Assembly: GCA_913009695.1 (NCBI GenBank)
Contig: CAJVWV010000005.1
Coordinates: 1 to 52,698 of the forward strand
Reading direction: 5' to 3'
Length of the DNA stretch: 52,698 nucleotides
DNA from: an uncultured bacterium
GTDB taxonomy: Bacteria; Patescibacteriota; Patescibacteriia; Patescibacteriales; SZUA-104
Under the pieces are notes generated by a model, which did no database searches, was not told where the DNA came from, and was given only the letters and a program-made list of their open reading frames with translations. Positions 33,461 to 41,574 of the stretch are shown piece after piece. Every line of letters starts with the position of its first letter. Position 1 is the first letter of the stretch. The position numbers were made by a program, and so were the translations under genes.

Positions 33461-34006
33461 TTATTCGCCCTTAACGGCAGTCTTACCGACTTTTCTTATA
33501 ATTACTTCATCAATATATTTTATGCCTTTCCCTTTATATGGTTCAGGTTTTTTTACTTTTCTAATTTGCGCCGCCGCTTCACCTACCAACTGCTTATCAA
33601 TGCCGCTTATAGTAATAATATTTTCTTCAACTTGCGCGTCTATGCCTAGAGGTAAATTATATTCAACCGGATGAGAAAAACCAACGTTTAACGTAAGTTT
33701 TTTGCCGCTAACTGCCGCTTTAAAACCTACACCATTAATTTCAAGTTTTTTTTCAAATCCTTCTTCTACTCCAGTGACCATGTTTTGGATTAAACTTCGA
33801 TATAATCCCCAGAGCGCTCTTTCGTTTTTATTTTTTAAATTACTAACACTAGTCTTTACTTCTTTGTCGCCAATCTCTACCTTTACTAAGTCATGCAACT
33901 TTTCTTTTAGTTCTCCTTTAGCTCCTTTAACAACAATAAAACCATCCTCAATTTTCGCTTGAGTTCCTTCTTCTAATTCAATTGGTAATTTTCCTAGTCT
34001 AGACAT
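33461..34006 (-). CDS. rplF: Ribosomal protein uL6
   Basis: 181 residues, normal length. MSRLGKLPIELEEGTQAKIE start and the C-terminal signature KPEPYKGKGIKYIDEVIIRK. Two similar domains, binds near the sarcin-ricin loop. Confidence 0.97.
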   Translation of the reverse strand: MSRLGKLPIELEEGTQAKIEDGFIVVKGAKGELKEKLHDLVKVEIGDKEVKTSVSNLKNKNERALWGLYRSLIQNMVTGVEEGFEKKLEINGVGFKAAVSGKKLTLNVGFSHPVEYNLPLGIDAQVEENIITISGIDKQLVGEAAAQIRKVKKPEPYKGKGIKYIDEVIIRKVGKTAVKGE

Positions 34007-34116
34007 AAGTGTAATGCGAATCTACTAATTATACGAATTCTACAAACATGCGAATGCAATAAATTTTAATTCGCATGTTTGTAGAATCTGTATAAAATTT
34101 GTAGGTTCGTATTATA
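34007..34116. repeat. Intergenic inverted repeat, GCGAATTCTAC family, copy 1
   Basis: TACGAATTCTACAAACATGC pairs with GCATGTTTGTAGAATCTGTA, and outer ATGCGAATCTACTAATT faces AATTTGTAGGTTCGTATT. Almost the whole rpsH-rplF gap. Three more copies at 36846, 37364 and 42457. Confidence 0.88.
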
Positions 34117-34530
34117 TTAATATATTTCGCAAATAACTTCACCGCCAACTCTCTTTTTTCTTGCTTCTTTATTAGTCATTAAGCCTTGTGAGGTAGAAAT
34201 TATCGCTATTCCTAAATTATTTAAAACTTTTGGCAGTTTATCTTTGTTGACGTAAATCTTTAAACCTGGCTTACTTATTCGTTTAAGTGAACTTATTGCT
34301 GAATTTTTTCCATTTTTATATTTTAAAGCAATCTTTAAATTGTCAAATACTGCACTGCTATTTTTTTCACTTTTAATTTTTATTACTTCAACCTTTCCAA
34401 CCCATCCTTCGCGCTCCAAAATTTTAGCAATTTCACGCTTTATTTTGCTCATAGGCAAAACCACCTCGTCCTTTCCGACGGCTGAAGCGTTTCTTATTCT
34501 TGTTAACATGTCTGAAATTGGATCTGTCAT
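34117..34530 (-). CDS. rpsH: Ribosomal protein uS8
   Basis: 137 residues. MTDPISDMLTRIRNASAVGK start and the C-terminal STSQGLMTNKEARKKRVGGE signature. Primary 16S rRNA binder; in many bacteria it also represses the spc operon. Confidence 0.97.
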   Translation of the reverse strand: MTDPISDMLTRIRNASAVGKDEVVLPMSKIKREIAKILEREGWVGKVEVIKIKSEKNSSAVFDNLKIALKYKNGKNSAISSLKRISKPGLKIYVNKDKLPKVLNNLGIAIISTSQGLMTNKEARKKRVGGEVICEIY

Positions 34531-34693
34531 AATATTAATATAAAATATTAAAAATAAAATATAAAATACACAAACGTAAAAATGTAAAAATGATTTTATT
34601 TATTGATATACTGAAATTTAATAATTATTGATAAATTTTTGCACATTTTATATGAATTTTTTATTTTTTATCTTTTATTTTTTATTTTGCAAT

Positions 34694-34879
34694 TTACCAA
34701 CTTGATTTAGTAATTCCCGGCAAGTCACCGCTATTGGCTAACTCTCTAAAACAAATTCTGCACAAACCAAAATCACGCATATAACCGTGGTTGCGTCCAC
34801 AACGCCAACATCTCCTAATTACACGAGTTGAATATTTTGGTTTTCTTTTTGCTTTTGCTATTAAAGCTTTTCTTGCCAT
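34694..34879 (-). CDS. rpsZ: Ribosomal protein uS14, zinc type
   Basis: 61 residues with CWRCG...CRICF, the zinc-binding C+ form. [20 protein letters not shown] start, ends [10 protein letters not shown]-type [10 protein letters not shown]. The 163-base gap before rpsH is A+T-only repeat. Confidence 0.97.
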   Translation of the reverse strand: MARKALIAKAKRKPKYSTRVIRRCWRCGRNHGYMRDFGLCRICFRELANSGDLPGITKSSW

Positions 34880-34909
34880 ATTTATTATTTTTCGCCAACT
34901 GACGAATTA

Positions 34910-35467
34910 TTATTTTTTATTTTTTTCTTCCTCTTTTTTAAACGGAAATCCCATTAATCTAAATAGCTCTAATCCTTCCTCGCGAGTTTTAGCTGTAGTC
35001 GCAATACTTATTTCTAAACCATGAATTTTATCAACCTCTTCAGCTTGTATTTCCGGAAAAGCTATATGTTCACGAAATCCGATTGTTAAATTACCGGTTC
35101 TATCAACTTGGCTTTCACTAATTCCTCTAAAATCCCTAACTCTTGGAAAAGATATATTAATTAATTTTTCAGTAAAATCATACATTCTCTTTCCTCTTAT
35201 GGTAACAACAACGCCTACTATCATTCCCTGTCTTGTCTTAAAAGCGGAAATAGCTTTCTTGGCTTTTGTTAATATCGGTTTCTGTCCTGTAATTTTATTT
35301 AAACTCTTCTGCACAGTATCAATATAAGATTTATCCTTGGAATGCTTACCGACTCCAACATTAATAACCACCTTATCTAATTTCGGCGCCTGTAAATTAT
35401 TTTTATATCCAAACTTTTCTTTTAATTTGGAAACTATTTTCTTTTTGTATAATTCTTGTAATCTCAT
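34910..35467 (-). CDS. rplE: Ribosomal protein uL5
   Basis: 185 residues, normal length. DKVVINVGVGKHSKDKSYID, KAKKAISAFKTRQGMIVGVV, and the C-terminal LEISIATTAKTREEGLELFR. Binds 5S rRNA and contacts P-site tRNA. Four bases after rplX. Confidence 0.98.
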   Translation of the reverse strand: MRLQELYKKKIVSKLKEKFGYKNNLQAPKLDKVVINVGVGKHSKDKSYIDTVQKSLNKITGQKPILTKAKKAISAFKTRQGMIVGVVVTIRGKRMYDFTEKLINISFPRVRDFRGISESQVDRTGNLTIGFREHIAFPEIQAEEVDKIHGLEISIATTAKTREEGLELFRLMGFPFKKEEEKNKK

Positions 35468-35470
35468 ATA

Positions 35471-35803
35471 TTAATCAATAGTTTGATCGCATTTTTTACA
35501 TATTCTAAATTTCTTCTTTTTTTTCTTACTGCCTTCTCCTGATTCAATGTATTTATACCCAACTGTAGTCGGTTTACTGCATTTAGTACAAACTAACATC
35601 ATATTTGATAAATTCATTGGTGCTGGAAATTCTATTCTCTGGCCTTTCTCTCCTTGCTTTCTTGGACGCATATGCTTAATTAATAAATTTAATCCTTCAA
35701 TGCTTGCTAAATTTCGGGACTGAAAAACCTGTAAAACCTTTCCGATTTTACCCTTATCTTTCCCTGCTATAATTTTTACTTTGTCACCTTTCTTAATTTT
35801 CAT
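35471..35803 (-). CDS. rplX: Ribosomal protein uL24
   Basis: 110 residues. KOW motif KIKKGDKVKIIAGKDKGKIG followed by LNLLIKHMRPRKQGEKGQRI and IEFPAPMNLSNMMLVC. C-terminal zinc-like pair CTKCSK and CKKCD at the end, seen in some lineages. Confidence 0.97.
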   Translation of the reverse strand: MKIKKGDKVKIIAGKDKGKIGKVLQVFQSRNLASIEGLNLLIKHMRPRKQGEKGQRIEFPAPMNLSNMMLVCTKCSKPTTVGYKYIESGEGSKKKKKKFRICKKCDQTID

Positions 35804-35845
35804 AATATATTAATTGTTATGTGTTACATGTTACGTGTTATGTGA

Positions 35846-36217
35846 TTACAATACTTCCGGCGCTAATGACGCTATCTTAAAAAATCCAGCTCTTCTTACT
35901 TCACGAGCAATAGGCCCAAAAACTCTTGTACCTCTCATGTCTTTTTTTCCTTTTTCAACAATAACACAAGCATTCTCATCAAAACGTAAATAGGTGCCGT
36001 CTTTTCTTCTTATTTCCTTTTTGGTTCTAACTATAACGGCCTGCACAACATCACCTTTCTTAATAGCCGTATGAGGGGTTGCTTCTTTAACTGCCGCAGT
36101 AATAATTTCACCAACGCGCGCGTATCTTTTTTTGTAACCACCTAAAACCCTAATGCATTGAACTTTCTTTGCACCTGCGTTATCTGCTACTTTTAACATT
36201 GATTGAACTTGTATCAT
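35846..36217 (-). CDS. rplN: Ribosomal protein uL14
   Basis: 123 residues, normal length. [20 protein letters not shown] start, [10 protein letters not shown], and [13 protein letters not shown] typical signature. Contacts 16S rRNA at the subunit bridge. Confidence 0.98.
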   Translation of the reverse strand: MIQVQSMLKVADNAGAKKVQCIRVLGGYKKRYARVGEIITAAVKEATPHTAIKKGDVVQAVIVRTKKEIRRKDGTYLRFDENACVIVEKGKKDMRGTRVFGPIAREVRRAGFFKIASLAPEVL

Positions 36218-36295
36218 TTTAGTCGCGAATTTTAACGAATTTATAACAAATAATAACTAATAGCATTCGCAAAATTCGTTCTTAATTCGTATAAA
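36218..36295. repeat. Intergenic inverted repeat (GCGAATTTTAACGAATT words)
   Basis: CGCGAATTTTAACGAATTTA facing TTCGTTCTTAATTCGTATAA, between rpsQ and rplN. A shorter relative of the GCGAATTCTAC family. Confidence 0.65.
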
Positions 36296-36568
36296 TTAGT
36301 GATATAACACTCTCCAGCGCTTATCTTTTGATAAAGGCCGACATTCAATAAAGGTTACTTTGTCCCCTTCTTTAAATTTATTTTTCTCATCATGAACTTT
36401 ATATTTTTTACTTACTGCATATCTCTTCTTATACTTGGGATGAATCTTAACATTATCAATCTTAACGGTAATTGTGTTTTTCATTTTATCACTAGTAACA
36501 ATTCCGTGAAATCTTTTTCTGATAACACTTTTCTTATTATCTAAATTTTTTGTTTTATTGGTATCCAT
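36296..36568 (-). CDS. rpsQ: Ribosomal protein uS17
   Basis: 90 residues. FHGIVTSDKMKNTITVKIDN and HDEKNKFKEGDKVTFIECRP, ending KDKRWRVLYH. The first ~17 residues are a Lys/Asn extension. Confidence 0.96.
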   Translation of the reverse strand: MDTNKTKNLDNKKSVIRKRFHGIVTSDKMKNTITVKIDNVKIHPKYKKRYAVSKKYKVHDEKNKFKEGDKVTFIECRPLSKDKRWRVLYH

Positions 36569-36659
36569 ATTAATTTCATTGTTTCATTACTCAATTGTTT
36601 CATTGTTTTAACGTTAGTTTATTAATCCAACAATGAAGCAATGAAACAATCGAACAATT
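36569..36659. repeat. Intergenic inverted repeat (CATTGTTTCATT words)
   Basis: TTTCATTGTTTCATTACTCA against ATGAAGCAATGAAACAATCG in the rpmC-rpsQ gap. Word sequence unique to this gap but the same stop-palindrome-start layout. Confidence 0.75.
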
Positions 36660-36845
36660 TTATTTATTCTTTTTTATTAACATTAAAACTCTAGCAATTG
36701 TTTTTTTAATAACCCGAATTTCTCTTACGTTTTTAAGCTGCTTTGAGGCATCTTTAAAACGCAAATCTCTAAGCTTCTCACGAGACTCATTTAAAACTTT
36801 ATGTAATCCACTTTCATTTTTATTTTTTAATTCTTTAAATTCCAT
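36660..36845 (-). CDS. rpmC: Ribosomal protein uL29
   Basis: 61 residues: EFKELKNKNESGLHKVLNES, LRDLRFKDASKQLKNVREIR, VIKKTIARVLML. Short helical hairpin at the tunnel exit. Position between rplP and rpsQ confirms it. Confidence 0.95.
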   Translation of the reverse strand: MEFKELKNKNESGLHKVLNESREKLRDLRFKDASKQLKNVREIRVIKKTIARVLMLIKKNK

Positions 36846-36955
36846 TTAATATTATGCTAATCTACAAATTATGCGAATTATACGAACCTGCGAATGCTAG
36901 AAATATTAATTCGCATGTTTGTAAAATTTGCATAAAAATTTGTAGGTTCGTATTA
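36846..36955. repeat. GCGAATTCTAC family inverted repeat, copy 2
   Basis: GCGAATTATACGAACCTGCG and TTCGCATGTTTGTAAAATTT, ending TTTGTAGGTTCGTATTA. Occupies the rplP-rpmC gap. Confidence 0.88.
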
Positions 36956-37363
36956 TTAGTGCTTAGACACAAATTTACATTTAACAGGCAGCTTATAAGC
37001 TGCTAGTTTCATTGCTTCTTTGGCTGTCTTCTCGTCAACGCCCTCCATCTCAAACATAATCATTCCCGGCTTAACAACAACTACATAATGGTCAACCGCT
37101 CCCTTTCCTTTTCCCATAGGAATTTCTCCGCCCTTTTTAGTAACCGGTTTATCGGGAAATATTCTAATCCAAATTTTTCCGCCTCTCTTTATATATCTTG
37201 TCATAACTCTACGAGCCGATTCAATCTGCCTTGAAGTTACCCAACAAGCGCCTAAACTTTTTAATCCAAAACTGCCAAAGCTTACTTTAGTTAAACGTGT
37301 CGCCTTTCCGCCTCTTTTCCCTTTATGCGACTTTCTGTGTTTTGTTTTCTTCGGCTCTAACAT
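36956..37363 (-). CDS. rplP: Ribosomal protein uL16
   Basis: 135 residues. [19 protein letters not shown] start, [33 protein letters not shown] and [15 protein letters not shown]. Lies near the A-site tRNA. Confidence 0.98.
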   Translation of the reverse strand: MLEPKKTKHRKSHKGKRGGKATRLTKVSFGSFGLKSLGACWVTSRQIESARRVMTRYIKRGGKIWIRIFPDKPVTKKGGEIPMGKGKGAVDHYVVVVKPGMIMFEMEGVDEKTAKEAMKLAAYKLPVKCKFVSKH

Positions 37364-37478
37364 ACTTAAGTGTAATACGAATCTACGAATTATACTAATT
37401 CTACGAACCTGCGAATTAGAATTTATAACATTCGCATGTTTGTAGAATTTGCATAAAAATTTGTAGGTTCGTATTGTT
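37364..37478. repeat. GCGAATTCTAC family inverted repeat, copy 3
   Basis: TACTAATTCTACGAACCTGC and GCATGTTTGTAGAATTTGCA, ending TTTGTAGGTTCGTATT. Occupies the rpsC-rplP gap; closest to copy 2. Confidence 0.88.
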
Positions 37479-38174
37479 TTATTTCATTTTTTTACCAACA
37501 ATTTCTCCTTTTTTATTATTTTTATCTTCTTTTTCAAAAACTTCTCCTTTGTAAATCCATACTTTAATTCCAACCGCGCCGTAAGTAGTACTAGCTACGC
37601 CTCTGGAATAATCAATATCAGCCCTTAAAGTATGCAATGGCACCTTGCCGGATGAAAGCATTTCAGATCTGGCAATTTCCGCGCCATTAAGACGTCCTTT
37701 CATAATTATTCTAACTCCTAACGCGCCGGCTCTTTCTACTCTATTTATTGCCTGTTTCATTACGCGCCTAAAAGGCATTCTTTTTTCTACCTCTAACGCC
37801 ATTTGCTGTAATACAATTTGTGAACTTAAATTCGGCCTATCAAACTCAGTTACATTTAAATCAATTTCTCCTAATCTATACTTTTTTAAAAATCTATCAT
37901 GAATATCTTTCTTTAATTCTTCAACACCAGCTCCTCCGCGGCCAATTATAATGCCTGGCTTAGCTGTAAAAATATTAACACTAACCTTTTTAGCATTTCT
38001 TTCTATTTCTATTCTGTCCACACCTGCTTCACGCAATTTTTTTGTTAAATATTTTCTTACTTTTATATCCTGTTCTAAATTATTTATATATTTTTTGCCA
38101 GCACCAAACCACTTAGATGGCCAAGTTCTAATGATTCCCATTCTTAAAATTTTTGGATTTACTTTTTGTCCCAT
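37479..38174 (-). CDS. rpsC: Ribosomal protein uS3
   Basis: Start at [20 protein letters not shown] (38174); the track's TTG lies three codons upstream. KH domain [20 protein letters not shown] and the C-terminal [20 protein letters not shown]. Part of the mRNA entry site. Confidence 0.97.
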   Translation of the reverse strand: MGQKVNPKILRMGIIRTWPSKWFGAGKKYINNLEQDIKVRKYLTKKLREAGVDRIEIERNAKKVSVNIFTAKPGIIIGRGGAGVEELKKDIHDRFLKKYRLGEIDLNVTEFDRPNLSSQIVLQQMALEVEKRMPFRRVMKQAINRVERAGALGVRIIMKGRLNGAEIARSEMLSSGKVPLHTLRADIDYSRGVASTTYGAVGIKVWIYKGEVFEKEDKNNKKGEIVGKKMK

Positions 38175-38258
38175 ATAACTCAATTATCAATTACGAATTA
38201 CTAATTAACAATTAATTTTTTATTCGTAATTTGTAATTCTTAATTCGTAATTGACTAT
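38175..38258. repeat. Intergenic inverted repeat (AATTACGAATTA words)
   Basis: AATTATCAATTACGAATTAC facing TTCGTAATTTGTAATTCTTA in the rplV-rpsC gap. Same words as inside recO. Confidence 0.75.
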
Positions 38259-38861
38259 TTACCCGCTTTTTCTTCTAAATATTTTATCTACAAACCCCTT
38301 TTTGCCTTCAATCTTTGTGTGTCCGCCTCTTCCTTCTAATCTAGGGTCTACTATTTTTTTACCTTTTTCTAATGCTGATTCCCTTGGCTCTTCTTCGCTT
38401 TCCTTCTTCTTTACAACTTCTTTTTTTCCTTTTTTTGAAACTATAACGCCCTTATTCTCTTTTGGCTCACTTCCTAATTTAACCGGCGATTCAAGTTTCT
38501 GTTTTTTAGCTTCCTTTTTGCCGCTATCTTTTATTTCAGCTAAAATTAAATTGATGTGGCTGGTTCTTTTTCTAAGCGGCGTAGCTCTGCCATGCGCTCT
38601 AGGCATCCAACGATAAGTTGTCGGTCCATCATCAACTTTTATTTCTTTTATATATAAATTGTTTTTATCTAATTCGTAATTATTCTCAGCGTTAGCAATT
38701 GCTGAATTAATTAGTTTAATTACCGGCTTCTTCGCCTCTTTGTTTACAAATTTTAACTGATCCAACGCTTTAATAGTTTCCATTCCACGAATTACATCAA
38801 CTACCAGACGAATTTTTCTGGGTGACGTTCTAACAAATTTTACTTTTGCTTTTACTTCCAT
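38259..38861 (-). CDS. rplV: Ribosomal protein uL22 with long C-terminal extension
   Basis: 200 residues against ~115 usually. Core: VKFVRTSPRKIRLVVDVIRG and YRWMPRAHGRATPLRKRTSH (tunnel hairpin). The remaining ~85 residues are charged and disordered (KKGKKEVVKKKESEEEPRES). Function of the tail unknown; it could lie on the ribosome surface near the exit. Confidence 0.96.
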   Translation of the reverse strand: MEVKAKVKFVRTSPRKIRLVVDVIRGMETIKALDQLKFVNKEAKKPVIKLINSAIANAENNYELDKNNLYIKEIKVDDGPTTYRWMPRAHGRATPLRKRTSHINLILAEIKDSGKKEAKKQKLESPVKLGSEPKENKGVIVSKKGKKEVVKKKESEEEPRESALEKGKKIVDPRLEGRGGHTKIEGKKGFVDKIFRRKSG

Positions 38862-38937
38862 AGTTTAGCTTATTAGCTTATAGCTTATTAGCTTGTTAGG
38901 GATTCTCCTAAAAAGCTAATAAGCTATAAGCTACTTT
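38862..38937. repeat. Intergenic inverted repeat (TAGCTTAT words)
   Basis: TTAGCTTATAGCTTATTAGC facing AGCTAATAAGCTATAAGCTA. The same words fill the next gap (39220-39289). Confidence 0.85.
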
Positions 38938-39219
38938 CTATTTTTTAGCCTGATCTTTGGCCATTTTTCCGCCATGCACAACAAATTTTCTTGTCGGCGC
39001 GAACTCGCCTAATTTATGTCCTACTGACTCTTCTGTTACATAAACCGGGGTATGCTGTCTGCCATTATGAACTCCGATAGTAAATCCTATCATCTCCGGA
39101 GTAATAGTACAAGCTCTGTCCCATGTTTTAATAACAGTCTTATCACCTATTTTTAAATCTTTTATTTTTTTTAACAGCCTCTCATTAATATAAGGGCCCT
39201 TTTTTAAGCTTCTTGACAT
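38938..39219 (-). CDS. rpsS: Ribosomal protein uS19
   Basis: 93 residues. [20 protein letters not shown] start, [20 protein letters not shown] and [13 protein letters not shown]. Normal length. Confidence 0.98.
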   Translation of the reverse strand: MSRSLKKGPYINERLLKKIKDLKIGDKTVIKTWDRACTITPEMIGFTIGVHNGRQHTPVYVTEESVGHKLGEFAPTRKFVVHGGKMAKDQAKK

Positions 39220-39289
39220 TTTTTTAGCTTATAGCTTATAGCTTATAGCTTATAGGATTTTTCCTAAAAGCTAAAAGCTAAAAGCTAAT
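39220..39289. repeat. Intergenic inverted repeat (TAGCTTA words)
   Basis: AGCTTATAGCTTATAGCTTA facing AAAGCTAAAAGCTAAAAGCT, between rplB and rpsS. Nearly pure tandem 7-mers on each arm. Confidence 0.85.
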
Positions 39290-40132
39290 TTATCTTCGTT
39301 TTTTCTTTCTTCTTCTAATTATTAATTTATCTGAACTTTTTCCTTTTTTCCTAGTTTTTACGCCTAGTGCCGGTTTACCCCATGGAGTTTTTGGATGTTT
39401 TAAACCAATCGGCTGTTTTCCTTCTCCACCGCCGTGAGGATGATCTTTGGGGTTCATGGCTGTACCGCGAACAGTCGGTCTTATTCCTAAATTTCTATTT
39501 CTTCCTGCCTTGCCTATTTTAATATGCCTTTTATCTGGATTACTTGCTTGACCGACCGTACATAAACATTCTTTCTTTATTAATCTTATTTCTCCTGATG
39601 GCATTTTAATCTGCGCGAATTTACCTTCAATTCCCATAACACTAACTGAATTTCCAGCTCCTCTGGCAATTAACGCTCCTTTCCCGGGTGTTAATTCAAC
39701 ATTATAAACATCAATCCCCGCAGGTATATATTCTATTGGCATCGCGTTTCCGGTTATTATTTCAATCTTTTTCTTTGAACTTACTACCTTTGAATCAACT
39801 TTAAGCCCGGTAGGTGAAATTATATATCTCTTTTCTCCATCTCTATATTGGAGTAGGGCAATTCTCGCTCCACGATTCGGATCATATTCAATGGCCGTAA
39901 CTTTGGCTGGAACATCAAATTTATCTCTTTTGTAATCAATCAAACGAGTATATCTCCTTGCTCCTCCACCTCTATGTCTTATAGTAATCCTTCCTTGCGA
40001 GTTTCTTCCACTTTTTTGTTTTCTAAAAACAATCAAATTCTTTTCCGGCTCCTTTTTTGTAATATCAGAAAAATCATCGAAGCTGGCTCCGCGTCTGCCT
40101 GGTGTTGTTGGTTTTGCTTTCTTAATTCCCAT
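39290..40132 (-). CDS. rplB: Ribosomal protein uL2
   Basis: About 280 residues from [20 protein letters not shown] (40132); the track adds a TTG start in repeat DNA. Motifs [36 protein letters not shown] and [19 protein letters not shown] (peptidyl-transferase region His). Confidence 0.98.
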   Translation of the reverse strand: MGIKKAKPTTPGRRGASFDDFSDITKKEPEKNLIVFRKQKSGRNSQGRITIRHRGGGARRYTRLIDYKRDKFDVPAKVTAIEYDPNRGARIALLQYRDGEKRYIISPTGLKVDSKVVSSKKKIEIITGNAMPIEYIPAGIDVYNVELTPGKGALIARGAGNSVSVMGIEGKFAQIKMPSGEIRLIKKECLCTVGQASNPDKRHIKIGKAGRNRNLGIRPTVRGTAMNPKDHPHGGGEGKQPIGLKHPKTPWGKPALGVKTRKKGKSSDKLIIRRRKKKRR

Positions 40133-40236
40133 AGAATTCAATTACGAATTACTAATTATCAATTACGAATTAACTTTTTTTCCTTTCATTATTTTTTTAA
40201 TTAATTGTTAATTTGTAATTGTTAATTAATAATTGA
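40133..40236. repeat. Intergenic inverted repeat (AATTACGAATTA words)
   Basis: ATTACGAATTACTAATTATC facing TTAATTTGTAATTGTTAATT in the rplW-rplB gap. Confidence 0.7.
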
Positions 40237-40785
40237 TTACACTCCTTCATAAACTTTAATGCTTTCCCCTTTCTTTAAAGTTACAATGGCTTTTTTCCAG
40301 TCTTTCCTTTTGCCAAAAGTTCTTCCGCGTCTTACTTTTTTTCCTCCTACCCTCATTATATTAACGCTAACCGGTTTTACTCCGTAAACATCGTTAATCG
40401 CTTTTGCTATTTCAATCTTGTTCGCGTCTTTTTTAACTTCAAAAAAATATTTATTTTCATCCGTGCCCTGCACACTCGCTTTTTCCGTTATTAGCGGTTT
40501 AACCAATATTTTATACGCATTACCATATTTTTTATTTCCACCCTTCTTATCTTTTATAACTTTCTTGTCCTCAGAAACTTTCTTGCCATCCGTAGCTTTA
40601 GCGACGGATGGAGCGGAAACAGATTTTTCTCCATACAAATCTTTCATGCTCTTTTTTTTCACCTGTGCTGAGCTTGCCGAAGCATCACTAACCTTTACCG
40701 ACTTCCGGGTAGCTTTCTTGTCATCCATAGCTTTAGCGACGGATGATTTACTATCTTCAGTTTTCTTTTTACTAAATAAACCCAT
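40237..40785 (-). CDS. rplW: Ribosomal protein uL23 with repeat-derived N-terminal extension
   Basis: 182 residues against ~95 usually. The L23 fold begins near residue 85: YKILVKPLITEKASVQGTDE, VNIMRVGGKKVRRGRTFGKR. The extra N-terminal ~80 residues are charged and contain three palindromic-element peptides: SSVAKAMDDKK, SDASASSAQ and PSVAKATDGKK. uL23 docks SecY/SRP/trigger factor at the tunnel exit, so a long tail there could affect nascent-chain partners, but this is speculation. Confidence 0.95.
   Translation of the reverse strand: MGLFSKKKTEDSKSSVAKAMDDKKATRKSVKVSDASASSAQVKKKSMKDLYGEKSVSAPSVAKATDGKKVSEDKKVIKDKKGGNKKYGNAYKILVKPLITEKASVQGTDENKYFFEVKKDANKIEIAKAINDVYGVKPVSVNIMRVGGKKVRRGRTFGKRKDWKKAIVTLKKGESIKVYEGV
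40587..40610. repeat. In-frame palindromic element in rplW (copy 1)
   Basis: CATCCGTAGCTTTAGCGACG GATG: 7-bp outer stem CATCCGT/ACGGATG plus an inner GCTAAAGC stem. Encodes PSVAKATDGK on the minus strand. Confidence 0.88.
40663..40686. repeat. In-frame CTGAGC...GCTTCGG repeat in rplW
   Basis: CTGTGCTGAGCTTGCCGAAG CATC encodes SDASASSAQ. It resembles the widespread CCTGAGCTTGTCGAAGG palindrome and the intergenic copy at 8550-8577. Confidence 0.7.
40722..40745. repeat. In-frame palindromic element in rplW (copy 2)
   Basis: CATCCATAGCTTTAGCGACG GATG, encoding SSVAKAMDDK. 22 of 24 bases match copy 1; its amino acids match the map insert (FAKAMDDKE). Confidence 0.88.
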
Positions 40786-40786
40786 A

Positions 40787-41500
40787 TTACTTATATTTTT
40801 CTTCTATTTTTTTAACCGTATCAACAGTTAAAATTAAATTTCTGTATTTTAGCAAATCAAGAATGTTTATATTATCTAAATTGATTAATTTTACCCCAAC
40901 TAAATTTTTTGCGGAATATTTAACTTTATCATTCTTTTTATCGCTAATTACTAAAACGCTTCGCTTCTTGCTTTTATTTTTTTTGTTTTCTTTTTTGTCT
41001 TTTAATTGTTTATCTTTCCGCGCAGTCTTGCTGTTTCCTGTTTCCTGTTTCCTGTTTCCTAGTTTATTTAATATTTCATTAAATACTTTAGTTTTATATT
41101 CTGAAATGTCTAATTTATCTAAAACCGTTAAACCTTTGCTTTCAACTTTATCGCTTAAAACCATAAGTAGAGCTTTTTGCTTCATTTTTTTATTAATATT
41201 TTTTGAAAAATTTCTGTTCTTAGTGGGTCCGAAAGTAACGCCTCCGCCAATCCAAATTGGAGACCTAGTTGAGCCCGCTCTTGCCCTTCCTGTTCCTTTC
41301 TGTTTCCATGGCTTCTTTCCTCCACCCCTAACTTCAGCTCTCTGTTTTGTATGCGCTAAAACCTGTCTTTCATTGCCCATCTGCGTTACTGCGGCCTGAT
41401 GTACTAAAGACTCATTTACTTTAACATCAAAAATCTTATCAGACAACTTTAAGTCACCGACTTTTTCACCTTTTTGGTTGTAAATTTCCGCTTTTAGCAT
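40787..41500 (-). CDS. rplD: Ribosomal protein uL4
   Basis: 237 residues. HQAAVTQMGNERQVLAHTKQ, RGGGKKPWKQKGTGRARAGS, PIWIGGGVTFGP. About 40 extra residues in the middle (LGNRKQETGNSKTARKDKQL) come from a CTGTTTCCTGTTTCC tandem repeat and a Lys-rich stretch. uL4 lines the exit tunnel and in Enterobacteria represses its own operon. Confidence 0.96.
   Translation of the reverse strand: MLKAEIYNQKGEKVGDLKLSDKIFDVKVNESLVHQAAVTQMGNERQVLAHTKQRAEVRGGGKKPWKQKGTGRARAGSTRSPIWIGGGVTFGPTKNRNFSKNINKKMKQKALLMVLSDKVESKGLTVLDKLDISEYKTKVFNEILNKLGNRKQETGNSKTARKDKQLKDKKENKKNKSKKRSVLVISDKKNDKVKYSAKNLVGVKLINLDNINILDLLKYRNLILTVDTVKKIEEKYK
41032..41062. repeat. In-frame CTGTTTC tandem word inside rplD
   Basis: CTGTTTCCTGTTTCCTGTTT CCTGTTTCC, four 7-base units, encoding GNRKQETGN. 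Related words (CTGTTTA) form the tuf-rpsJ gap at 43224-43300. Confidence 0.85.
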
Positions 41501-41574
41501 ATTCTGTGTTAATTTTCAATTTTATAATCTTTAAATAATTTTCAATGTTTTTATTTTTATTTTTTATATTCTTC

